Assembly: GCF_025452195.1 (NCBI RefSeq)
Contig: NZ_CP104970.1
Coordinates: 1-64,000 of the forward strand
DNA: 64,000 nucleotides
Reading direction: 5' to 3'
Source: Phyllobacterium zundukense
Lineage (GTDB): Bacteria > Pseudomonadota > Alphaproteobacteria > Rhizobiales > Rhizobiaceae
A program made the translations under genes and the position numbers. This document shows, in pieces, positions 9,404 through 18,809 of this stretch (position 1 is the stretch's first letter; each line of letters starts with the position of its first letter). Below the pieces are notes generated by a model. The model was not told the origin of the DNA. It saw only the letters and a list, made by a program, of their open reading frames with translations, and ran no database searches.

Positions 9404-10170
9404 TTCTCCAGGATAAGCCGAGGAAAGGCAAAAGGATTCATCACTTCTCGTCCCCCCGGCAGCAACTGTCTCTTCGGACCGCCTCAATTTTTGTCTCTGG
9501 CGCTGCCGATGAAGGACATTTGAGAGGACGCCCACTATCGATCTCGGCCAAGCTTTATTTTCGCCAACGATATGGAGTGTGTCGTGAGCGTTGACTTCGA
9601 CTTTTACCTTGCTCACCGGGCAGCCCGCGAGGTTCAAGCAAACGGGAATTCGCGGCAGTTCAGAGCCCTATTTACTTCTCTTGTGAGGAGTTGCAAAGGC
9701 GAGCGGAGGAAGAAGGCGGAAGTCGGCATCCGCTCAAGCTTATCAATTGGCGCCGATTCCGCAGAGCTGGTGCAGCGCGAGGAAGCCATCCGTCATGATT
9801 CAGCACAGGACAGCCGATAACGGTGCTTGAGCGAACTCAATAACGCTGAGCACGACCCACGACGCGTTCCAGCGGTTCGGAGCCTGCCCCATATTTTCCG
9901 ATCGATTGAGGTCATACTGTATCTCATAGAGAACCGCTGCGTCCGCCCAAATGAGGTCAGTTAACGAGTATCCTTAATTCTGCTTGACGCAAGTCGCTGG
10001 AAGGCCGATCGGATGAGTGCTCCATCGGTGGTAAACTGACAAGGACGACTTCTGACGACGTAAGATCTTTTTGTCCGGCAGCAGTAACTTTGACTCTGGC
10101 GATCACTCGTCGTGATCGACACCGTGGTTCGCCATGTCAAGAGATTGCCATAGGGCTGAGCAGAACTCGC
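9404..10170. other. 767-bp region without a recognisable gene
   Basis: Short frames exist, the longest being about 80 codons ending at 9820, but none resembles a family I know and none has convincing ribosome-binding context. The region separates two convergently arranged transcription units, and decayed coding DNA is the likeliest content. Confidence 0.4.
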
Positions 10171-10602
10171 TCATCGGCTAATCCTTGTTGACAAAATGAT
10201 CGACGAAAGTGTGCGTTCGACGCCATCGATCATGCCAATTCTGTCAACAAGTTGGTCAAGCTCTGAAATCGACGGTGCCTCAACAACCGCGATCAGGTCG
10301 AATGTGCCGCTCACCGAGTGAAGCGATTTCACGGCATGAATTCCGCGGATTGAAACGCAAACCTGAGCCAAAACCTTCGGCGCAAGTGTGATCATGACAT
10401 GGGCTCTCGCCAGACTGGATGCGTAGGCGTCCGACAGTCTCAGGCCGTATCCGGCAATTACACCTTCGCGCTCCAAGCGGTCAATTCTGGCCTGAATGGT
10501 CGTTCTCGACAAGACGAGCTTTCTTGCAAGGCTCGCTACCGGCGCGCGCGCATTTTCGCCCAATAGGACCAGCAGTTCGCGGTCCTTTTCCGTAATATTC
10601 AC
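10171..10602 (-). CDS. Lrp/AsnC-family transcriptional regulator
   Basis: A regulator of about 143 residues with an N-terminal winged helix (KDRELLVLLGENARAPVASL, then LSRTTIQARIDRLEREGVI) and a C-terminal RAM/ligand-binding domain ending near SSIILSTRISR. The best start is the GTG at 10602, because GGGAGGT sits 6 bases upstream of it. The longer GTG at 10629 lacks such a site. Lrp-type proteins respond to amino acids and usually control a neighbouring amino acid catabolic gene. Here the divergent neighbour (10742 onward) is a saccharopine/lysine-dehydrogenase-like gene that is now broken, so this regulator may have lost its main target. Confidence 0.87.
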   Translation of the reverse strand: MNITEKDRELLVLLGENARAPVASLARKLVLSRTTIQARIDRLEREGVIAGYGLRLSDAYASSLARAHVMITLAPKVLAQVCVSIRGIHAVKSLHSVSGTFDLIAVVEAPSISELDQLVDRIGMIDGVERTLSSIILSTRISR

Positions 10603-10741
10603 GCGCCACCTCCCATTCTGACAATGCACTACGTCGATCTGACTAAATCAATGACACATAAAGAGCAATGCGCCCCTATCTTTAGAACATCATTCTTCTT
10701 CAAATTTGGCGATACCCAACTCTCGAATTTAGGGGACTTCC

Positions 10742-11842
10742 ATGAAGGACGTAGTTGTCATAGGCGCAGGAAAAATCGGCGGCGCCATCGCTTTGATGCT
10801 GGCTGAAACTGGCGATTACAATGTGGTCGTGACGGACCGCGACCAGACCCAGTTGGCAAAGCTCGACAAACACCCCGCAATCTCCGGGGCGGCTGTCGAT
10901 ATTGCCGACAAGCCGGCACTCGTAGGTCTGCTCCGCGGCAAATTCGCCGTTCTGTCGGCGGCGCCATTCAATCTTGCAGGCAAGGTCGCTGAAGCGGCGC
11001 TTGAGGCCTCGGTCCACTACCTCCATCTGACGGAAGACGTCGCAACGAAGAAGGTCAAAGAACTCTCCAAAGGCGCAAATGTTGCCTTTATCCCCCAGTG
11101 TGGTCTGGCGCCTGGCTTCATCTCGATCGTAGCGAATGACTTGGCCAAGCGTTTTGACACCCTCGACAGCGTCCGCATGCGCGTCGGTGCGCTGCCGCAA
11201 TACCCCTCAAACGCTCTAAACTATAATCTGACCTGGAGCACCGACCGCCTGCTAAACGAATACATCGAGCCCTGCGAAGCGATTGTAGAAAGGAAGTTCG
11301 TCACGGTCCCGGCGATGGAAGAGAGGGAAGAGTTCTCGCTGGATGGTATTACTTATGAGGCATTCAATATTCCTCGGGCGGCCTCGGCACACTCACAAAG
11401 ACGCTCGACGGTCGGGTCCGTGCGATGAATTACCGCACAATCCGTTACCCCGACCATCAGGCGATCATTAAGGCGCTTCTGAACGATCTGAATCTCAAGA
11501 ACCGCCGTGAGGTAACTGAAGGACCTGTTCGAAAACGCGCTGCCCGCCACCATGCAGGACCTTCTCGTGATCTTCGTTACCGTCTGTGGCTGGAATGACG
11601 GCCGCTATCTGCAGGAGACCTATGCCAACAAGGTATGCGGGCATCGTCGCGGGCAAGAAGATGAGCGCCATCCAAATCACCACGGCGGCGGGTATCACGA
11701 CCGTCCTTGATCTTCGTGCTGTAGGGAAACTTCCGCAGAAGGGTTTCGTCCGCCAGGAGGAGGTTGCACTCACAGATTTCCTCAATAATCGCTTTGGTCG
11801 CGTCTATCACCCCGAGGCTCTTCGTCTGAAGCAGGCGGTTTA
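10742..11842 (+). pseudogene. Saccharopine/lysine dehydrogenase family gene, frameshifted
   Basis: The first 208 codons are intact and carry the NAD-binding VVIGAGKIGGAIALMLAETG and the catalytic-domain segment IPQCGLAPGFISIVANDLA, typical of lysine-6-dehydrogenase and saccharopine-reductase-like proteins. At about 11370 the frame shifts: EAFN should continue SGGLGTLTKTLDGRVRAMNY, which is found in another frame. A second shift occurs near 11515 before KDLFENALP, and a third near 11640 before AGIVAGKKMSAIQ. The original stop survives at 11840-11842 after FGRVYHPEALRLKQAV. Three frameshifts mean no full-length product. The family oxidises L-lysine or reverses saccharopine formation. The divergent Lrp gene is the probable former regulator. 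Confidence 0.88.
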
Positions 11843-11860
11843 ACTACCAAATTGTTGGAG

Positions 11861-11884
11861 TGCTCGACACTTAAGTGCCGAGCA
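11861..11884. terminator. Stem-loop after the lysine-dehydrogenase-like remnant
   Basis: TGCTCG (11861-11866) pairs with CGAGCA (11879-11884) around an inner palindrome CACTTAAGTG (11868-11877). It begins 18 bp after the old stop codon. No T-run follows, so it could be a weak terminator or an RNA-stabilising hairpin. Confidence 0.45.
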
Positions 11885-12164
11885 TGCCGATCTTTCGAGA
11901 GCCTGGTCATATGGCTCCAGGTTCGTTGTTCCTCATAGGGCCCGCCTGTGCGTCGGGTTGGTCACAATCAAGAGACAGACTTGCAACGAGCTTATAAGCC
12001 TCGCCAAACCAAAAGTTCTCCCCATGCCATGTCGTTCCTAGGCCTGCCTGAAGGCCTTGCGGTGAGGATTACCCAGTGCAACTTGACCTACGCGGACCGC
12101 TTCGGTGTTCGACCTGGAAACTTCAAATCTCTGCTAAGACATCTTATCTTTGAAGGGTACAGTA

Positions 12165-12632
12165 ATGACTCAGCTCGATCGCATGGATATCGCACTGCTA
12201 AAAGCTGTTCAGAAGAACAATCGGCTGACATCCGAAGAATTGGCCGAGGTAGTACATCTGTCGCCTACAGCTTGCCAACGGCGGCTTAAGCGCTTGAGGA
12301 GTGCGGGTGTCATTGAGGCGGATGTATCGATCATCTCCCCCAAAGGCGTTGGTCGACACATCACAATGATCGTAATGGTTTCCCTCGAGCGAGAGAGAGC
12401 TGACATTGTCGATCGTTTCAAAACTGCAATACGAAATACGCGCGAAGTGATGATGGGTTACTATGTAACCGGAGAAGCCGACTTCATACTGGTCGTAACA
12501 GCCAAAGATATGGAGGACTATGAGCAGTTCACTCGGCGCTTTTTTTATGAGAATGCGGACATCAAAGGCTTCAAAACAACGGTGGTGATGGATCGTATAA
12601 AGGCGAGTTTCGCTATTCCTGTCGATGCGTGA
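12165..12632 (+). CDS. Lrp/AsnC-family regulator, twin of 37349-37816
   Basis: A 155-residue Lrp/AsnC regulator from the ATG at 12165, which has GAAGG 8 bases upstream. The alternative TTG at 12150 is less likely. Winged-helix residues are LLKAVQKNNRLTSEELAEVV and LSPTACQRRLKRLR, and the RAM domain includes GYYVTGEADFILVVTAKDMED. It is almost the same protein as the regulator at 37349-37816 (most positions identical), so the two are recent paralogues or transferred together. The stretch that follows leads to an amino-compound binding-protein gene, which it may regulate. Confidence 0.87.
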   Translation: MTQLDRMDIALLKAVQKNNRLTSEELAEVVHLSPTACQRRLKRLRSAGVIEADVSIISPKGVGRHITMIVMVSLERERADIVDRFKTAIRNTREVMMGYYVTGEADFILVVTAKDMEDYEQFTRRFFYENADIKGFKTTVVMDRIKASFAIPVDA

Positions 12633-12836
12633 ATGCTTTGACGGGGCTGATGATGGCCAGAGCGCTGAGCAATGATTTATGGTCGCGTGTTCTGAAGGCC
12701 CCGGCCGCGGGTATTGTCTCCACGGCAGAAACGGCACGTGTCGGGTAGTGTGCCGAATGGGATTTTACGGATCGTGGGTGAGGATCGGCTTCATCATCCG
12801 TCTAGTTACCTGCTCTTTTCGCTGTGACATCGGCAC

Positions 12837-14083
12837 AATCTGTCGCGCGTCGGTTGGTGCGTTTCATAAACTCAACGACAACACAGACCATGAACGTGTA
12901 CCTGCAACATGTATCCGTGCGCGTAGGACCAGTGCGCGGCAAACCTTCCCATTGTCCAAAACTTCGCCGCATTCCCGCGCGCGAGCGCGAAGATTACCTA
13001 AAACCTGCGGGCCTCGCCATTAAGGTCTCTGATGCAGTAGAGCCAAGGACTTGGCGAATGGGAGGGAGAACATAATGAGTTTATTGATCAATCGCAGGCG
13101 CTTCATACAGGCGACGTCATCGGCAGTAGCGATCGGTGCGTTGTCATCTGCTTCTGGGCGTGCCCGGGCCAGCACCTCGGGCGAGCTAAGGGTAAACATG
13201 AGCGGCGGAAACTGGGGTGAGGCCTTCAAGGAAGCCTTCGTCAAGCCATTCGAGGCAGAGACTGGAATTACAGTTGTTCCCATTGAGCAAGACCTCTCCA
13301 CATCCCACATCGCCTTGATGGTGGAGTCAAACAATGTGTCAATTGATGTTATTCAAACCGTCGTTCAAGGAAATCTTCGCCAAGCCGAAGCCGGCTATCT
13401 TGAGAAGATTGATTATTCGATCTTCAACAAAGATGACTTGGATAATACTCTGGATTATTGCAAGGAGCCATTCGGCTTCGGGCCATATGTGTCCTCCCAG
13501 AACATGGTATGGAATACAGAGAAATTCCCCCCGGGGAAGCCGCGCCCGACCAATTGGGCCGAATTCTGGGATGTCGAGAAATTTCCGGGCACCCGATCGC
13601 TGGAGACAGGCGTATGGGGAGGTGAGGGCCCCTTCGAGGAGGCGCTGCTCGCAGATGGTGTTGCCATGGACGCGCTCTACCCCATGGACATTGACCGGGT
13701 TTTCGCCAGCCTGGACAGGATAAAGCCGCACATCCGCAAATGGTGGGCAAGCGGCTCTGAGATTCTGCAGATGCTGCGCGATGATGTTGTCGAGATCGCG
13801 CATTCCTATGACGGCCGAGCGAATTCTCTTATCGATGCCGGTGAGCCGATCGAAATCAATCGAAATCAGGCCAAGCTCACCTGGGATATGTATGCGATTC
13901 CCAAGGGTAGCCCCAATGTTGAACTCGCGCATAAATTCATCGCTTCACTCGCTCGCCCCGATCGACAGGCGACGTTGGCGAAGCTATTCGCGCAGTCACC
14001 CAGCAATAAAAAAGCCTATTCATTGATCCCCGACGACATCGCGCGCAAGCTCGCTGCTCACCCCGACTATGCTTCGACAAGTT
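12837..14083 (+). repeat. Long direct repeat, copy 1 (upstream region plus most of the binding-protein gene)
   Basis: From AATCTGTCGCGCG at 12837, the sequence is repeated with very few changes at 22221 onward, a constant offset of 9384 bp. The repeat covers about 240 bp of upstream DNA and nearly all of the binding-protein gene. Identity drops in one internal block (13341-13386, about 17 differences in 46 bases) and again over the last 100 bp of the gene. Direct orientation means recombination would delete the 9.4 kb in between. Confidence 0.93.
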
Positions 14084-14181
14084 ATTTCGCCAATTCAAAG
14101 TGGTATATAGAAAAAGGGCCGGATGGACTTACCAATTCTCAACGCATCACAGAGCGTTGGAACGAATGGGTTCTTCGCTAA
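13075..14181 (+). CDS. Spermidine/putrescine-type ABC transporter substrate-binding protein (orphan copy)
   Basis: A 368-residue periplasmic solute-binding protein of the PotD/PotF type. The N-terminus has a twin-arginine-like export signal (NRRRFIQATSSAVAIGALSS), then the mature region with RVNMSGGNWGEAFKEAF and GFGPYVSSQNMVWNTEKFP. The start ATG 13075 follows GGGAGGGAGAA. A near-identical paralogue at 22459-23565 sits in front of its ATPase and permease genes, whereas this copy has no transporter partners beside it. It could deliver ligand to the same permease. Differences cluster in VIQTVVQGNLRQ (this copy) versus IVQAVVQDHLVQ and at the C-terminus, which may alter ligand choice. Confidence 0.87.
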   Translation: MSLLINRRRFIQATSSAVAIGALSSASGRARASTSGELRVNMSGGNWGEAFKEAFVKPFEAETGITVVPIEQDLSTSHIALMVESNNVSIDVIQTVVQGNLRQAEAGYLEKIDYSIFNKDDLDNTLDYCKEPFGFGPYVSSQNMVWNTEKFPPGKPRPTNWAEFWDVEKFPGTRSLETGVWGGEGPFEEALLADGVAMDALYPMDIDRVFASLDRIKPHIRKWWASGSEILQMLRDDVVEIAHSYDGRANSLIDAGEPIEINRNQAKLTWDMYAIPKGSPNVELAHKFIASLARPDRQATLAKLFAQSPSNKKAYSLIPDDIARKLAAHPDYASTSYFANSKWYIEKGPDGLTNSQRITERWNEWVLR

Positions 14182-14653
14182 ACGGCCTATGGGCGATCCC
14201 TCGTTTGCATTCGAAACGGTGCCCGAGGGAGGACCCGCATCGGACAAACTCCCGGCTCGACCGCTAAGAAAGCCGCGACAGGCTGGGCCTGCAAAACAGC
14301 GCGCTAGTTTCCTGCGCAGAAGAGGTGCGCGATGCGGGCAACTCTGCTTGTCGTCCGAGAGCTTCGAGCAGCAGCCATGCAATATCGTACCCGCGGCGGT
14401 TGTGCATTCGGCCAAATCTCGGGTACGGGTCGGACTGCTGAGATAAACCGCGGGTACTTGAAGCAGCACGAGGAAGATCTCTCAGCAAACGCACCTTCGA
14501 ACCTGTCTCCGGTTGAACTTGGTCCGCTGCTCGAGCTGGACAGGAAGCTTCAGACGGACGGCAAGATGAGGCACCGGCAGATTTCTCCGTCACTCGCAGA
14601 CTCGCAGGTCGCAAATCGGCACAACATGCCTGCTGCATTATGAAGGACATTAG
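14182..14653. other. 472-bp gap, possible regulator remnant
   Basis: No intact gene. A frame on the + strand around 14430-14560 reads NRGYLKQHEEDLSANAP then LSPVELGPLLELDRKLQ, which has the look of a MarR-type C-terminal helix pair. It is not supported well enough to call. Confidence 0.3.
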
Positions 14654-16195
14654 ATGGCAAATCACCTATTCGATGCAATTCGCAACGCTATTCCCTCGCG
14701 CGAAAAAGTGCTCATCGTTGCCGATAATGGAGTAACGTGGACCTTTGGGGACATGTTGGATTCCTCGGCTCGAATTGCGAACGTCCTTAGGAATTTCGAC
14801 GTGGGTTCCGGTGATCGAGTTGCTGTACAAGTCGAAAAGAGTGCTGAAGCTCTCATGCTATATCTCGCCTGCATCAGAGCGGGTGTGGTCTATTTGCCGT
14901 TGAATACGGCCTACACGGCGGCCGAACTTGAGTATTTCATTTCTGACGCAATGCCGAAGTTGGTTGTCGTCGCGCCCGAGGCCGCGGAACGCCTTCAAAT
15001 CGTCGCCTCTCAAGCCGGGGCCCGGTTCGAGACGCTCGGTGCGAAGGCTGAAGGGACACTTTTCGAATTCGTTTCTGAGCAATCAGATACCTTCGTTGAC
15101 GTCGAGCGGGATCCAGAAGACCTTGCCGCCATCTTGTATACTTCCGGTACGACCGGACGATCGAAAGGCGCGATGCTCACGCATGACAATCTACTCTCGA
15201 ACGCCCTTGCACTTCGAGCAGAATGGCATTTCAGCAATGCTGATAAATTGATCCATGCGTTGCCGTTGTTCCACGCGCACGGTTTGTTTGTCGCGGCCAA
15301 CTTGACGCTGCTTTCGGGGTCAAGCATGTACCTTCTCAGAAAGTTTGACGTCGATCAGATCTTTGCTGTTCTTCCTCGAGCAACAGTCATGATGGGCGTT
15401 CCGACCTTCTACACCCGCCTGCTGCAGGACGACCGGTTGACGAAGGAAGCCACCCAGCACGTTCGCGTGTTTATCTCCGGCTCCGCGCCGCTCCTCGCAG
15501 ACACGCACCGCGCCTTCTTTGAACGTACCGGACAGGCAATCCTTGAACGCTACGGGATGACCGAGACGATCATGATCACATCCAATCCCTACGATGGCGC
15601 GCGCGTGCCGGGATCGGTCGGCTATCCGCTTCCAGGTGTGTCGGTGCGTGTTACAGATCCAACTACAGGGGCGCCGCTTGGGGCGGTTGAGCCCGGGATG
15701 ATCGAAGTTAAAGGTCCTAACGTTTTCAAGGGCTATTGGAACATGTCTGAGAAGACAAAAGAGGAGTTCCGCTCCGACGGCTTTTTCATCACCGGTGACA
15801 TCGGCATTATGGAAGCCGATGGTCGCCTGGCAATCGTTGGGCGAAACAAGGATCTGATAATTTCTGGCGGCTACAACGTCTATCCAAAAGAAATCGAGCA
15901 AGCGATCGATGCCATCGAAGGCGTCGTTGAAAGCGCCGTAATTGGTCTCCCGCACCCGGATTTTGGTGAGGCTGTGACCGCGGTCGTGGTGAAAGGGCCG
16001 CTCGCCAACCTCGACGAGGCGGCGATCGCGGCCGACATTGGGGCACGGCTAGCTCGCTTCAAGCAGCCCAAGCACATCATTTTTGTTGAAGACTTACCGC
16101 GCAACGCCCTGGGGAAAGTTCAAAAGAACATATTGCGAAACAAGTATCGCGATCTTTTGCACAATGAGCAGCCTCAAACCCAGGTGTTGCGATGA
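14654..16195 (+). CDS. matB: Malonyl-CoA synthetase (MatB-like)
   Basis: A 513-residue acyl-adenylate-forming ligase. The P-loop ILYTSGTTGRSKGAMLTH, the ERYGMTET core motif, the hinge-region GRNKDLIISGGYNVYPKEIE and the C-terminal catalytic lysine in RNALGKVQKNIL are all present. The start NHLFDAIR and the run DRVAVQVEKSAEALMLYLAC match what I remember of Rhizobium leguminosarum MatB, which makes malonyl-CoA from malonate, CoA and ATP. Malonate is an abundant nodule dicarboxylate. The usual partners MatA (malonyl-CoA decarboxylase) and MatC (malonate carrier) are not beside it. The next genes are an M20 peptidase (4-bp overlap) and an enoyl-CoA hydratase, both frameshifted. Methylmalonyl-CoA synthetase is an alternative. 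Confidence 0.87.
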   Translation: MANHLFDAIRNAIPSREKVLIVADNGVTWTFGDMLDSSARIANVLRNFDVGSGDRVAVQVEKSAEALMLYLACIRAGVVYLPLNTAYTAAELEYFISDAMPKLVVVAPEAAERLQIVASQAGARFETLGAKAEGTLFEFVSEQSDTFVDVERDPEDLAAILYTSGTTGRSKGAMLTHDNLLSNALALRAEWHFSNADKLIHALPLFHAHGLFVAANLTLLSGSSMYLLRKFDVDQIFAVLPRATVMMGVPTFYTRLLQDDRLTKEATQHVRVFISGSAPLLADTHRAFFERTGQAILERYGMTETIMITSNPYDGARVPGSVGYPLPGVSVRVTDPTTGAPLGAVEPGMIEVKGPNVFKGYWNMSEKTKEEFRSDGFFITGDIGIMEADGRLAIVGRNKDLIISGGYNVYPKEIEQAIDAIEGVVESAVIGLPHPDFGEAVTAVVVKGPLANLDEAAIAADIGARLARFKQPKHIIFVEDLPRNALGKVQKNILRNKYRDLLHNEQPQTQVLR

Positions 16196-17596
16196 CCCGT
16201 GAAACTCTTCTCGATCGTGCGGTCGAATATGTCGAAAGTGGCGCTCTGATACGCGATCTTGCCAAATTGGTAGCACGCCCCTCTGTTAGTCAGAGCGAGG
16301 GCTTGCCGGAGAATCTGCAAGCGTACCTCAAAACCGATCTCCGGCCGTTGTTTGAGCGCTACGGTTTTGTCGTCGACATTTATGACAACCCGCTCCCCGG
16401 GGGGGGCGCCGTTGCTTCTGGCCAGCCATTTCGAAGAGGAAACCTTACCGACCGTGCTCTTGTACGGACACGGCGATGTGTGTAACGGCGAGCAGCATAG
16501 ATGGCGCGACGGTCTGGGTCCTTTCGAACTCATCCAGGAAGGTGATCGACTCTACGGCCGGGGAACGGCGGATAACAAGATCCAGCACCTGATAAATCTC
16601 GTAGCTTTAGGCCTCCTACTGCAGGCCAACGGCAAGCTCGGCTTTAACATTAAGTTCCTTTTGGAAATGGGGGAAGAAAGAGGGTCTTTTGGCCTGCGTG
16701 AGTTTGTGGAGGCAAACCGCGATAAGCTTGTTGCCGATGTCTTCATCGGATCCGATGGTCCGCGTCTTTCGCCTACCGTTCCAAGCGTGTTCTTAGGCTC
16801 GAGAGGCACCCTCGAATTTGAAATGGCCGTACGGCTCCGGGATCGCGATTGTCATTCGGGCAATTTGGGAGGTCTGTTGGCGGACCCCGCTATCGTTCTT
16901 GCCCATGCGATCGCGAGCATTACGGACCAACGGGGGCGCATTCGCATTCCAGAGTGGCTGCCAAACAGTTTGAGCGAAGATGTCCGTGCAGCTCTTGCCG
17001 ATCTTCCGCCGCCATTGAATGATCCTGATTGGGGTGAAACGTCTCTTACGCCATCAGAACGAGTTTTCGGCTGGAATTCGTTTTCGGTGCTTGCGATGTC
17101 CTCGGGTTCAATCGACGCTCCTCAATCCGCCATTTCCGGAGTTGCGCGGGCTGTTGGACAACTGCGTTTCGTAGTCGGTACCGACATGCAAGACATCTTG
17201 CCGGCTCTAAGGCGTCATCTTGACGCGTATGGCTTCGAGATGGTTGAGGTGTCGCAGATCGACGAAGCATTCAAGGCGACCCGGCTTTCCCCAAGCCACC
17301 CCTGGGTGCGGTTCGTTTGTAATTCAATCAAGAAAACTGTCGACAAGAGGCCGCACGTGTTGCCAAATTTGGGAGGCTCGCTGCCGAACGACCTCTTTGC
17401 CAATGTACTGGGTTTGCCCACGATTTGGATTCCGCACTCGTATGCTGAGAGCGGCCAGCATGGTCCTAATGAGCATGCCCTACTTTCGATCGCTCTTGAG
17501 GCAATGAAGATCATGACGGGACTTTTTCTCGATGTAGCCGATCATGCAAGCGGCGCTATCATGGCCGAAGAAGGGGGTGCGCCCCTCGACGAGTAA
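16192..17596 (+). pseudogene. M20 metallopeptidase, one frameshift in an 8-G tract
   Basis: Two overlapping frames together make one M20 peptidase (ArgE/DapE/carboxypeptidase G2 type). The N-terminal frame (from ATG 16192, overlapping the matB stop) reads to IYDNPLPGG. The second frame then continues LLLASHFEEETLPTVLLYGHGDV with the metal-binding YGHGD, GRGTADNK and EMGEERGSFGL. It ends at 17596. The switch falls in a run of eight G at 16399-16406, and seven G would restore one continuous frame of about 467 codons. Such enzymes hydrolyse peptides or N-acyl amino acids using two zinc ions. The single-base lesion could be a true mutation, slippage variation or a sequencing artefact; everything else looks intact. 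Confidence 0.85.
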
Positions 17597-17671
17597 CGAT
17601 AGTGCGCCCCGGACGGAATTGATAACGCATATTTGCTACAGCCGTCTCAACTTTGCCGCGGTGACCCAAAA

Positions 17672-18483
17672 ATGAATAGCCGACCGCCTCAGCTCTCGTT
17701 TCCGCATGCGCACCTCGCGCGGATCGATTTTCGGCGGCCGAAGGAAGCCAACCGCCTTGAGGCCGCGGATCTAAGGTTACTGCAGTCTTATCTTTTGGCC
17801 TGGCCAACGAGGATATACACGTCCTGGTCATCACATCCTGTGGCACGACATTCAGCTCTGGCTTTGATTTGCGGACGGTTAAAGAACAGGATGCCTCCGC
17901 GCAGACTGACGAGGTGGCGGTCTTGGAAAGCTTGATCAACCGCCTGGCGCCTTCACGCTTGATTACCATTGCCGCTTTAAACGGACTGGCAATCGGTGGT
18001 GCCTCCGATCTTGTACTTGCTTGCGATCTGCGAATTGCCACTTCAGCGGCAGGCATCCGCATGCCTGCCGCGCTCTTAGGTATTCCGCTGTACTTGGGAG
18101 CATTGCGTCGCTATCTACTGGCTTTTGGATCTGCGCGAGGAAAGCATCTGATTTTCACGGGAACACCAGCTTACGCAGAGGAACTACTAAGTCTTGGCAT
18201 CGTTAGCGAGATCGTACCACCGGAAAGGCTCGAATCGAGAGCACTCGAACTCGCAAAATTTCTCTCATCAATGCCACCGTTGCCTCTTCAGGCGATGAAG
18301 CAGGCAGTTGATGGCCTTGCTCACGGGGCGTTCGACGATAGCCGATTGCGGATCGCACTTGAACAGGCTTTTGATGGGCAGCAAATCATTAGGCTTATCG
18401 AAGCTGCACACCGCCCGACAAGACCAAGTCCGTTTGGCTCGAGAAGCTCGAGCCAGTACCGCGATTCCGAGAAATGCGCATGA
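17672..18483 (+). pseudogene. Enoyl-CoA hydratase/isomerase family gene, frameshifted
   Basis: From ATG 17672 the frame reads FPHAHLARIDFRRPKEANRL, an enoyl-CoA hydratase start. It loses its sense near 17795, where the expected continuation (GLANEDIHVLVITSCGTTFS, then SGFDLRTVKEQ) is found in another frame that runs to the stop at 18483. That part contains the oxyanion-hole region ALNGLAIGGASDLVLACDLRIA and the GIPLYLGALRRYL segment. It is a crotonase-fold enzyme acting on acyl-CoA thioesters. One frameshift breaks it unless it is a sequencing error. Placement after matB and an M20 peptidase suggests a former short acyl-CoA/amide degradation unit. Confidence 0.8.
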
Positions 18484-18809
18484 GCCCCTCGAAAAGGATG
18501 GGGATGGTGCGCGAGTGCCGATGGCGGCGGACGATAGATGTCGTCCAACTTGTTGCCCTCCGCTCAGGTTAATGGTTGCGGCGCTTTGAGCATTCGATTT
18601 CTTGGCGCGATTGTCCGCTAAGTTCCTTCTATCGATGCGTCGCCATCCTAACGATCACATCCGAACGCAGGACGAGGCCGAAGCTGTGCGCCATTGCCGG
18701 CTCAACGGTTAAACTGCTGTCCGATTCGGAAAGCGGCGAAGAGGCGGCGCTTCTTATATCCTACCATTGTGAGTTCGTGGCGCAGCAATGGCGCAAGCTC
18801 CAGCTTAGA
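18484..18809. other. Gap between convergent units, no gene recognised
   Basis: No family-like frame on either strand. It separates the crotonase remnant (+) from the amidase (-). Confidence 0.4.

Noticed and set aside
12903..12920. Half-match to the regulon element (TGCAACATGTATCC) upstream of both polyamine-type SBP copies
   Set aside because: Only one half-site matches, so it was not counted as a member of the regulon.
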